A stretch of DNA of 5,704 bases from Candidatus Nanopelagicaceae bacterium. Lineage in GTDB: Bacteria; Actinomycetota; Actinomycetes; Nanopelagicales; Nanopelagicaceae. Shown here piece after piece: positions 1-5,704 of this stretch. Position numbers and translations under genes: made by a program. Position 1 is the first letter of the stretch, and each line of letters starts with the position of its first letter. The stretch is taken from NCBI GenBank assembly GCA_023262125.1, contig JALRDT010000100.1:1-5704 (forward strand), in the 5' to 3' direction. Under the pieces are notes generated by a model, which was not told the origin of the DNA, ran no database searches, and saw nothing but the letters and a program-made list of their open reading frames with translations.

Positions 1-398
1 AGGTTTAATTGAATTGCTTGGTTAATTGGGCCGCGAATTGCAATCCAGACCGATCCCGGTTGATGGCCTTCAAGTGGTTCTGGGCCAGCGGCGCCAGTTG
101 TAGAAATTGCCCAGGTAGTGCCGAATACTTTACGAGCACCATCAGCCATTTCATTTGCTACCTCTTCTGAAACAACTGTGTGCTTTTCGATAATTGCCGG
201 ATCAACATCGAGCATCGTTGATTTGATTTCATTTCGATAAGCAGTAATTCCACCAACAAAAACTGCAGAGCTTCCGGATGCACTGGTGAGCGCATTTGCT
301 AGTCCACCTGCAGTTAAAGATTCAGCAACTGAGATCGTCTCACCGCGTGCATTTAAAAACGAAATTATTTGCTCAACTTGTTGTTTGGTGACATTCAT
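1..398 (-). CDS. cinA: CinA C-terminal-domain protein, stand-alone PncC-type NMN amidohydrolase (partial, C-terminus off the left edge)
   Basis: 132 residues are visible, starting MNVTKQQVEQ. The family hallmarks of the CinA C-terminal domain are present in order: AESLTAGG (residues 25-32), an SGSSAVFVGGITAYRNEIK stretch (41-59), VVSEEVANEMADGA (75-88) and STTGAAGP (99-106), followed by GHQPGSVWIAI. Characterised members (PncC) hydrolyse nicotinamide mononucleotide to nicotinate mononucleotide in pyridine nucleotide salvage; that activity is inferred here from the family. The N-terminal MoaB-like domain of long CinA proteins is absent, because the ptsI stop codon lies directly upstream. The start ATG overlaps that stop as TAATG, with no clear Shine-Dalgarno sequence, which suggests translational coupling. 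Family members of this type are about 160 residues, so roughly 30 are missing at the window edge. The EPLEGHQPG insertion after TGAAGP resembles actinobacterial homologues. In many actinobacteria this gene directly follows pgsA; here ptsI lies between them. Confidence 0.9.
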   Translation of the reverse strand, partial: MNVTKQQVEQIISFLNARGETISVAESLTAGGLANALTSASGSSAVFVGGITAYRNEIKSTMLDVDPAIIEKHTVVSEEVANEMADGARKVFGTTWAISTTGAAGPEPLEGHQPGSVWIAIRGPINQAIQLN

Positions 399-2062
399 TA
401 TTTTGCAGCACTTTCCAAAATTTCTTTTGCATGTCGTTCGGCCTCTTCGGCAGAAATTGCTGCGATTGCACGTTGCGCTGCGGCCTGACAAGTTGCTAAA
501 TCAACCGTTGAGAGAAATCCACGAACTTCGCTGATTGCAGATGGCGCCATAGATAGTGAATTTACACCTAATCCCAATAGGACTGCAGCCAGATGCGGAT
601 TGGCAGCAGCTTCACCGCACACTCCTATTGGTTTAATTAGATTTCCTGCTGCACTTGCTGCAATTTGAATAGTGCGTAAAACTGCTGGATGCCAGGTACT
701 GGTCATATCTGAAAGTCTGGAATCTAAACGATCTGAAGCCATTACATATTGAGTTAAATCATTAGTGCCAAATGAACCAAAATCAACTTCAGCTAAAACT
801 TTATCTGCATGTATTGCAGCAGCTGGAGTCTCAACCATAACACCAACTTGTTTGATTCCAACTGCTCTAGCGCGCTTTGCAAAATCAGCAGCTTCTGCTG
901 GAGTATTAATCATCGGCGCCATGACCCAAAGATCTATTTCAATTCCTTTTGCCGCTGCCGCGATTGCTTCTAATTGACGAGATAAAATACCTTCGCTGGT
1001 GCGTGTTAAACGCCAACCACGCACGCCTAATGCCGGATTCTCTTCTTCAATTGCATTTATATATGGAACTGGCTTATCGCTGCCGGCATCAAGAGTACGC
1101 ACAACGACTCGCTTGCCAGCCATTGGTGTAAAAACTGTGCGATACATCTGAATCTGCTCATCAACCGTAGGTTCAATAACTGAATCTAAGAAAAGCAATT
1201 CAGTGCGAAATAACCCGATGCCCTCTGCGCCTGCAGAAACTGCCGCAATTGCACCTTCGCCGTCGCCACAATTTGCTAGCAATTTAATTGGTGTGCCACA
1301 AGCTAATCGACCCGGACCGGTAACACTTGCTGCTCGCGCTCGTAATGCATCTTCTTTAATTTGAAGTTCCTTAATGGTTGCTTCATTTGGCGAAAGAATT
1401 ACTGCCCCAAAGCGTCCATCTACAAGCACTTTGTTTTCATCTGTAAGTTTCATTATTCCGGTACATCCAACTATTGCTGGTATACCTAATCCGCGCGCCA
1501 CAATTGCCGTATGCGAAGTTGGTCCACCTTTTTCAACAACCAAAGCAAGTGCATATTTTAAATTTAATGAAGCAGTATCCGCTGGAGTTAAATCTTCAGC
1601 CACAATTATGGTTGGTGCGTGAAGAACCAATCCTTCTGATTCAGTACCAGATAGTTTTGCTAATAATCTATTACATATTTCATCTAAATCGGCAGCGCGC
1701 TCTGCAAAATATCCACCTATTGCAAGTAATGCGTCCTTGAATCCTGCAAACGCCGCTATTAAATCAGTCCGTACATCCGGATAGGTAATATCCTGATTAA
1801 GTCGGGCACCAATCGCTTCAACTAGTGCTGGATCTTGCGCAATCATTGCTTGGGCTGATAACACTTCCTTAGCAACTTCTAAATCAATGGCTGAAGCAGC
1901 AATTTCTAAATCCTCAGTAACTTTATTTAGGGCACTAAATATTTCACGTGGAGAGGCAGATATTGCATCTGTCGATACGACATTAATCACCTTACGCACT
2001 GGACCAACTGCAATTCCAGGTGAAACACCTATTCCCTTAATTAAGTTCATTGGTTCGCTCAT
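398..2062 (-). CDS. ptsI: Phosphoenolpyruvate-protein phosphotransferase, PTS enzyme I
   Basis: A complete 554-residue enzyme I, close to the 575 of E. coli EI. It transfers phosphate from PEP to its own histidine and then to HPr, the first cytoplasmic step of sugar phosphotransferase uptake. Visible in order: an N-terminal motif IGVSPGIAVG (11-20), a helical HPr-binding region (about 35-145), the phospho-histidine motif GGPTSHTAIVAR with His184, then the PEP-binding barrel with LFRTE (Arg286), VVRTLDAGSDKP (Arg322, Lys330), ETPAA (Glu411), FGTNDLTQY (Asp435) and the active-site Cys482 in GVCGEAAA. These match E. coli His189, Arg296, Arg332, Glu431, Asp455 and Cys502 at constant offsets, so the enzyme should be active. 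The start at 2062 is bounded by an in-frame TAG three codons upstream (2069-2071); Met5 is an alternative start. Only a weak TTAGG precedes the ATG. No HPr or enzyme II gene is in view. The GVCGEAAANP form around the cysteine is typical of actinobacterial EI. Confidence 0.96.
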   Translation of the reverse strand: MSEPMNLIKGIGVSPGIAVGPVRKVINVVSTDAISASPREIFSALNKVTEDLEIAASAIDLEVAKEVLSAQAMIAQDPALVEAIGARLNQDITYPDVRTDLIAAFAGFKDALLAIGGYFAERAADLDEICNRLLAKLSGTESEGLVLHAPTIIVAEDLTPADTASLNLKYALALVVEKGGPTSHTAIVARGLGIPAIVGCTGIMKLTDENKVLVDGRFGAVILSPNEATIKELQIKEDALRARAASVTGPGRLACGTPIKLLANCGDGEGAIAAVSAGAEGIGLFRTELLFLDSVIEPTVDEQIQMYRTVFTPMAGKRVVVRTLDAGSDKPVPYINAIEEENPALGVRGWRLTRTSEGILSRQLEAIAAAAKGIEIDLWVMAPMINTPAEAADFAKRARAVGIKQVGVMVETPAAAIHADKVLAEVDFGSFGTNDLTQYVMASDRLDSRLSDMTSTWHPAVLRTIQIAASAAGNLIKPIGVCGEAAANPHLAAVLLGLGVNSLSMAPSAISEVRGFLSTVDLATCQAAAQRAIAAISAEEAERHAKEILESAAK

Positions 2063-2095
2063 GATGGCCTAAGTCTATTTACAAATTAATTCGAA

Positions 2096-2632
2096 CTACT
2101 CAACAGTACTTTCGCGATATTCAAGCCAGGCTCGGACATACCAATAGCCCGTTAGATAGGTAAGCGTGATTGCGACATACAGCCAGCCATATTTAAACCA
2201 ATCAAGCCAAGCCGGAAGCGGTAGGACGAACCAGCCCATACCCAAATTCTGACTAAGCGTCTTTAACTTTCCACCGCGATTTGCGCTAATGACGCCGCCA
2301 GAAATGACCAGCGCCCTAAAAAGAGTTATGCCAAGTTCACGAAAGAGGATCGCGCAAGTTGCCCACCAAGGAAAGCGATCTTGAAGCGAGAGCGGGATCA
2401 TCACTGATGCGAGCATCAATTTATCGGCGACGGGGTCTAGAAATTTACCCATTTCAGTAATCTGTCCGCTACTTCTTGCTAAGCGCCCATCGACAACATC
2501 GCTCATCGCTATGGCGAAAAAAATCAACCAACTAATTATTTGCCAGAGCGTGCCTTCTTGGTAGAGCGACCAAATAGCAGGAGGTAGCGCAACGATGCGC
2601 GAAATCGTGATTTGGTTTGGCGTAATTCTCAT
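2096..2632 (-). CDS. pgsA: CDP-diacylglycerol-glycerol-3-phosphate 3-phosphatidyltransferase
   Basis: A 178-residue integral membrane protein of the CDP-alcohol phosphatidyltransferase family. The full signature DxxDGxxARx8GxxxDxxxD is present: Asp45, Asp48, Gly49, Ala52, Arg53, Gly62, Asp66 and Asp70. The aspartates bind the metal and the CDP group. Several hydrophobic segments flank it (about 12-24, 29-43, 72-82, 88-112, 132-147 and 150-166), and length fits the family. The N-terminal ITPNQITISRI is the usual PgsA opening (NxPNxLTxxR), which favours phosphatidylglycerophosphate synthase over the phosphatidylinositol-phosphate or cardiolipin synthases of the same family. The product is the precursor of phosphatidylglycerol and cardiolipin in the cytoplasmic membrane. 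The start codon overlaps the rimO stop as ATGA and lacks a Shine-Dalgarno sequence, so translation is probably coupled to rimO. GC is about 49% by hand count, a little above ptsI. Substrate choice is inferred from the N-terminus and the actinobacterial gene order. Confidence 0.93.
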   Translation of the reverse strand: MRITPNQITISRIVALPPAIWSLYQEGTLWQIISWLIFFAIAMSDVVDGRLARSSGQITEMGKFLDPVADKLMLASVMIPLSLQDRFPWWATCAILFRELGITLFRALVISGGVISANRGGKLKTLSQNLGMGWFVLPLPAWLDWFKYGWLYVAITLTYLTGYWYVRAWLEYRESTVE

Positions 2633-3975
2633 AACGCTTTAGCAATTAGATCAGCACCAGCTGATTCAGTAATTACTGCCTTTACCCATTGGCCAAGTTT
2701 AAACTCTGTATCAATAAATCCCACGGTGCCATCAACTTCTGGCCCTTGAAATGCTGCGCGACCCTCCTGAAGCTCGGGGTCATCAATTAGTACCTCAACT
2801 TCAGAACCAATACGTAAGGTGGCGCGCTCTGAAACTGCGTTATCTGCGATTGTAGATAAAGTTGCTACACGTTCGGCAATTACATCTGGATCAATCTTAT
2901 TTGCCATGTTTAAAGCTTCAGTGCCATCTTCATCCGAATAACCAAAGACGCCAACTGCATCAAGTTTGGCATCGTCAATGAATTTACATAGATCCTCAAA
3001 ATCGCTCTCGCTCTCGCCTGGAAAGCCCACAATGAAATTGCTTCGAATTCCAGCCTCTGGCGAAAGTGCGCGTATTTGGCTGATTAAATGGAGGAACTCC
3101 GTAGAACCACCAAATCGTCTCATTGCACGAAGCACATCTTTTGCTGTGTGCTGGAAAGATAAATCAAAATAGGGAGCTACCTTTTCGTGTTCGATCATTG
3201 CTTGTAAAAGAGTTGGTCGCATCTCGGCAGGTTGTAGATACGAGAGACGTATTCTCTTGATTCCATCTATTTTGGAAAGTTCTGGTAACAACTTCTCCAT
3301 CGCGCGTAAATCGCCTAAATCTTTTCCGTAACTTGTGGTGTTCTCTGAAACCAAAAAGATTTCGCTAACACCGTTTTCAGCTAACCACTTGGCTTCTTCA
3401 ATTACTTCTAGTGGGTGGCGAGAGACGAAAGCTCCTCTAAATTGTGGAATTGCGCAGAAGGCACATCTGCGATCGCACCCTGATGCAATTTTTAGTGGCG
3501 CCCATGGATCATTATTTAATCTTTGACGTGCAAAACCTGAAGTACGCGCACGCTCTGCTGGCGCGATGGGCAGTAATTTTCGACGATCTTGTGGCACGTG
3601 TGGAGTTGGTTTATGACCCGACAAAATATCGCCTAGGCGCGTAGAGATATCTTTGTAATCATCAAAGGAGAGAATTCCATCGGCTTCAGGAAGCGCCGCT
3701 GCGAGCTCTTCTCCGTAGCGTTCTGCCATACAGCCAACTGCTACTACTGCTTTGGTTACACCGTTTCCCTTTAAAGCATGTGCTTCTAGAAGTGTATTTA
3801 TAGAATCTTGCTTTGCGCTCTCAATAAAGCCGCAAGTATTAATAACTGCAACTTCAGCGCTTGCTGCATCGTCAACTAACTTCCAACCATCAGCCGCTAA
3901 ACGCCCAGCTAACTCTTCAGAATCCACATCATTTCGAGCGCAGCCCATAGTAATGAGGGCTACGGTCTTCGGCAT
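2629..3975 (-). CDS. rimO: Ribosomal protein uS12 (RpsL) aspartate methylthiotransferase RimO
   Basis: A 448-residue radical SAM methylthiotransferase that adds a methylthio group to a conserved aspartate of ribosomal protein S12. The N-terminal domain carries three cysteines for one iron-sulfur cluster: Cys12 (MGCARNDVDSEE), Cys48 (NTCGFI) and Cys82 (VGCMAERY). The radical SAM core has the CxxxCxxC motif at Cys167, Cys171 and Cys174 (SGCDRRCAFCAIPQFRG), then FLVSENTTSYGKD, RLSYLQP, the QHTAKDVLRAMRRFG stretch (275-289) and NFIVGFPGESESDF (313-326). A TRAM domain ends the protein (about 383-448). The VDSE form of the first motif, the QHTAKDVLRAMRR segment and the pgsA neighbour point to RimO and not to the tRNA enzymes MiaB or MtaB. 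It starts 2 bases after the stop of the RodZ-like gene. No well-placed Shine-Dalgarno sequence is seen; a GGGG lies 13 bases ahead of the ATG, so reinitiation from the upstream gene is likely. Confidence 0.95.
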   Translation of the reverse strand: MPKTVALITMGCARNDVDSEELAGRLAADGWKLVDDAASAEVAVINTCGFIESAKQDSINTLLEAHALKGNGVTKAVVAVGCMAERYGEELAAALPEADGILSFDDYKDISTRLGDILSGHKPTPHVPQDRRKLLPIAPAERARTSGFARQRLNNDPWAPLKIASGCDRRCAFCAIPQFRGAFVSRHPLEVIEEAKWLAENGVSEIFLVSENTTSYGKDLGDLRAMEKLLPELSKIDGIKRIRLSYLQPAEMRPTLLQAMIEHEKVAPYFDLSFQHTAKDVLRAMRRFGGSTEFLHLISQIRALSPEAGIRSNFIVGFPGESESDFEDLCKFIDDAKLDAVGVFGYSDEDGTEALNMANKIDPDVIAERVATLSTIADNAVSERATLRIGSEVEVLIDDPELQEGRAAFQGPEVDGTVGFIDTEFKLGQWVKAVITESAGADLIAKAL

Positions 3976-3977
3976 GG

Positions 3978-4718
3978 CTACGAATTTACCCCATAACTGA
4001 CATTTACTACTTCACCATCGCTACCTAATGGCGGAAGTTCGTTGCCATTTACCGTGAGTTTGACCGCACCGGCATTGCCTATTCGCAAATTTACTGATTC
4101 GGTACTTGAAAAAATGAAAGTTTGTCCATCGGTTGCTCGCCCGGAATACAAAGTAATGCCAGCAGCGTCACTTACAAATAACCAAGAGGCTCCATTAGTT
4201 GCTTTCAAAATCACTTCTACTCCGCTACCTGATGAATATGTATTTGGCTGCGAAGTATCACTTGCAGTGGGAGTTGGAGAAGCAGAGGCGCTAGCAGTTG
4301 GAGTTGGTTTTGTTTTAGGTCCATCCGAACTTGCCTTTAAGTTACCAACTACAATTGAGACAATAATTAACCCAATGATCGCAGCAATCGCATAAATCAT
4401 TAGCTGCTTATTGGTAAGACGTTTTCGCTCAGAAAGGGCGATAGTTGCACTATTTTCAACTAACTGTGAATGAATCTTTCGTTGTTCCTGCGCATGCTCT
4501 TCATCAAATTGAACTAATAAGTCCTCTGCATTGATATTTAAAACTTTAGCTATTGTCTTTAAATGACCTCTGGCATATGTATCTCCGCCAGCATGAATGA
4601 AATTATCATCTTCAAATTCGCGTAACATCGAAGGGCGAATATTTGTTCTTGTAGCTAATTCATCAAGTGAAATTCCGGCTGACTTACGCGCAGCACTTAT
4701 GCTCTGCCCTAAAGTCAT
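3978..4718 (-). CDS. RodZ-like membrane protein: N-terminal helix-turn-helix, one membrane segment, C-terminal DUF4115
   Basis: A 246-residue protein with RodZ architecture. Residues 1-70 form an Xre-type helix-turn-helix domain of the RodZ kind (SISAARKSAGISLDELATRT, then IRPSMLREFEDDNF and YARGHLKTIAKVL). A charged juxtamembrane stretch ends in SERKR at 96-100. A single hydrophobic membrane segment spans about 106-125. A Pro/Ser/Thr/Ala-rich linker (about 133-166) contains PTPTAS twice. The C-terminal domain (about 167-242) has the DUF4115 features SWLFVSDAAG, LRIGNAGAVKLTVNG and LGSDGEVV. Expected topology: N-terminus in the cytoplasm, C-terminus outside. In rod-shaped bacteria RodZ links MreB to the wall-synthesis machinery; whether this lineage has MreB cannot be seen, so the role in envelope organisation is inferred. 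A strong AAGGAG six bases before the ATG fixes the start. A DNA-binding regulator is possible, but the membrane segment and DUF4115 argue for the RodZ family. Confidence 0.9.
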   Translation of the reverse strand: MTLGQSISAARKSAGISLDELATRTNIRPSMLREFEDDNFIHAGGDTYARGHLKTIAKVLNINAEDLLVQFDEEHAQEQRKIHSQLVENSATIALSERKRLTNKQLMIYAIAAIIGLIIVSIVVGNLKASSDGPKTKPTPTASASASPTPTASDTSQPNTYSSGSGVEVILKATNGASWLFVSDAAGITLYSGRATDGQTFIFSSTESVNLRIGNAGAVKLTVNGNELPPLGSDGEVVNVSYGVNS

Positions 4719-4811
4719 TTGATGCTCCTTGAAATTGATATGAGAGAAGTCTAGGACCGGTCATATAGCTTCGTCTAACAAAATTGTAATTTTCACCCTG
4801 CACTTCACCCA
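4719..4811 (-). promoter_or_regulatory. Intergenic region between ftsK and the RodZ-like gene, probable site of a promoter
   Basis: This 93-base stretch is the longest non-coding part of the window and the likeliest place for a promoter of the downstream genes. It contains a direct repeat GGGTGAA (plus-strand TTCACCC at 4792-4798 and 4804-4810, 12 bases apart), an AT-rich inverted repeat AAAATT-GT-AATTTT (4780-4793) and an 8-base palindrome GACCGGTC (4755-4762). A weak candidate promoter on the minus strand is TTACAA (4784-4789), 16 bases, then TATATG (4762-4767); the -10 matches the consensus at four of six bases and the -35 at only three. No stable hairpin followed by a T-run is seen after ftsK, so readthrough from ftsK is also possible. 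Confidence 0.35.
4725..4730 (-). promoter_or_regulatory. Shine-Dalgarno sequence of the RodZ-like gene
   Basis: AAGGAG on the minus strand lies six bases upstream of the ATG at 4718. It is the only strong ribosome binding site in the window and decides the start of the RodZ-like gene. The downstream genes rimO, pgsA and cinA lack comparable sites and abut or overlap their upstream neighbour, which marks this gene as the probable entry point for ribosomes on the cluster. Confidence 0.85.
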
Positions 4812-5704
4812 CTAGTCACTGATAGTGGCAAGCACATCATCAAGCTCTTCAGGCTTAACTAAGACCGCTCTAGCTTTCGAACCTTCCGATGGTCCGACAA
4901 TGCCTCGCGATTCCATTAAATCCATCAATCGTCCGGCTTTAGCAAAGCCAATTCGCAGTTTGCGCTGCAACATTGAAGTTGAGCCAATTTGTGTGGTTAC
5001 AACTAAATGAACTGCTTGAAGTAATAATTCATAATCATCGCCAATTTCATTTACGGCGCTCACCACAACTTTTTGTGCCGCAGTAACATCATCACGGAAA
5101 CGTGGCGCTAATTGCTTTCGAACATGTCCCACCACATCTGCGATTTCGCGCTCTGAAACATATGCACCCTGGATTCGAATTGGTCGAGATGCACCCATAG
5201 GTACAAATAATCCATCGCCTTGGCCGATTAGTTTCTCAGCACCAGGCGCATCCAAAATAACGCGACTATCTGCAAGTGAAGATGTGGCGAAAGATAATCT
5301 GGAAGGCACGTTGGCTTTAATTAGACCAGTTACGACATCTACTGATGGGCGCTGTGTTGCCAAAACTAGGTGAATACCAGCCGAACGAGCCAGCTGCGTA
5401 ATTCGAACTACACACTCTTCGACATCTTTTGCAGCAACCATCATCAAATCTGCAAGCTCATCGATGATTACAAGTAAATATGGATACGGTTCCAGAATGC
5501 GATCGCTACCCGGCGGCGTTGCTACTTTCCCGGCTCGGACTGCTTTATTGAAATCATCAATATGACGGAATCCAAAAGTTGCGAGATCTTCATATCTAAG
5601 ATCCATTTCGCGAACTACCCATTGCAAGGCATCTGCTGCCTTCTTAGGGTTGGTGATAATTGGTGTAATCAAATGTGGGATATTTTCATAAGCGTTTAGC
5701 TCTA
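4812..5704 (-). CDS. ftsK: DNA translocase FtsK/SpoIIIE (partial, N-terminus off the right edge)
   Basis: The last 296 residues of FtsK, the septal ATP-driven pump that moves chromosome termini into daughter cells at division. The reading frame stays open to the right edge, beginning [14 protein letters not shown]; the TTG at 5670-5672 encodes the leucine of HLITP and is not a start. Visible (fragment numbering): the [20 protein letters not shown] segment of the motor (11-30), Walker [14 protein letters not shown] (76-88), ATQRP (115-119), then [41 protein letters not shown] (126-166). After a short linker comes the C-terminal gamma domain (about 221-296), a winged helix that reads orienting DNA sequences and contacts XerD in studied FtsKs. 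Its hallmarks here are [41 protein letters not shown]. Walker A and the membrane region lie outside the window. [13 protein letters not shown] is typical of actinobacterial FtsK. The stop codon is TAG at 4812-4814. Confidence 0.97.
   Translation of the reverse strand, partial: ELNAYENIPHLITPIITNPKKAADALQWVVREMDLRYEDLATFGFRHIDDFNKAVRAGKVATPPGSDRILEPYPYLLVIIDELADLMMVAAKDVEECVVRITQLARSAGIHLVLATQRPSVDVVTGLIKANVPSRLSFATSSLADSRVILDAPGAEKLIGQGDGLFVPMGASRPIRIQGAYVSEREIADVVGHVRKQLAPRFRDDVTAAQKVVVSAVNEIGDDYELLLQAVHLVVTTQIGSTSMLQRKLRIGFAKAGRLMDLMESRGIVGPSEGSKARAVLVKPEELDDVLATISD

Noticed and set aside
286..534. An 82-codon plus-strand open frame across the cinA-ptsI junction
   Set aside because: It runs antisense through the start of cinA and the end of ptsI, both strongly supported, and shows no domain.
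1374..1740. Two overlapping plus-strand open frames inside ptsI
   Set aside because: They are antisense to the active-site region of enzyme I and have no recognisable domain.
398..2062. Horizontal acquisition of ptsI on the basis of its lower GC
   Set aside because: The GC difference from pgsA is only about five points, the RodZ-like gene also looks AT-rich in the part sampled, and the enzyme I motifs look actinobacterial. No repeats or mobile-element remnants flank the gene.
4042..4395. A 117-codon plus-strand open frame opposite the RodZ-like gene
   Set aside because: It is antisense to a gene with clear domains. Its valine-, alanine- and leucine-rich sequence is what the reverse frame of the Pro/Ser/Thr linker and DUF4115 gives, and it has no recognisable motif.
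4755..4810. A rho-independent terminator after ftsK
   Set aside because: The inverted repeats are short. The AAAATT-GT-AATTTT arms are pure AT with a 2-base loop, and the GACCGGTC palindrome has no loop and no following T-run, so no stable terminator hairpin forms.
5670..5672. TTG as a possible start codon of a short FtsK-like protein
   Set aside because: The same frame continues upstream to the window edge with conserved FtsK residues (ENIPHLITP), so the TTG is an internal leucine codon of a longer gene.

Overview
The window is a stretch of a bacterial chromosome that is almost entirely coding. All genes lie on the minus strand, so they read from right to left. Protein signatures point to an actinobacterium: the FtsK segment [20 protein letters not shown], the CinA segment TGAAGPEPLEGHQPGSVW and the enzyme I segment GVCGEAAANPHLA all have an actinobacterial flavour. 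The gene order ftsK, RodZ-like, rimO, pgsA, cinA is also the one known from many actinobacteria, where clgR and recA usually follow. GC content is low for that phylum: hand counts give about 44% for ptsI and about 49% for pgsA. A streamlined freshwater lineage of the acI/Nanopelagicales type would fit, but that placement is an inference.

Layout in the direction of transcription, from the right edge: (1) the C-terminal ~296 residues of the DNA translocase FtsK, cut by the window edge; (2) a 93-base intergenic stretch with a clear Shine-Dalgarno sequence and several short repeats; (3) a RodZ-like membrane protein with a helix-turn-helix domain; (4) rimO, 2 bases downstream; (5) pgsA, overlapping rimO by an ATGA; (6) a 33-base gap, then ptsI, the PEP-dependent enzyme I of the sugar phosphotransferase system, full length with all catalytic residues; (7) a stand-alone CinA C-terminal-domain protein (PncC type), overlapping the ptsI stop as TAATG and running off the left edge.

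The genes from the RodZ-like one to cinA look like one transcription unit. It mixes cell-envelope functions (RodZ-like, PgsA), ribosome modification (RimO), chromosome segregation (FtsK upstream) and nucleotide repair (CinA). The one gene out of place is ptsI, which sits between pgsA and cinA with no HPr or enzyme II gene in view. I found no RNA gene, mobile element, CRISPR array, convincing terminator or unknown system. The window is largely ordinary core genome, and the ptsI placement is its most notable point.
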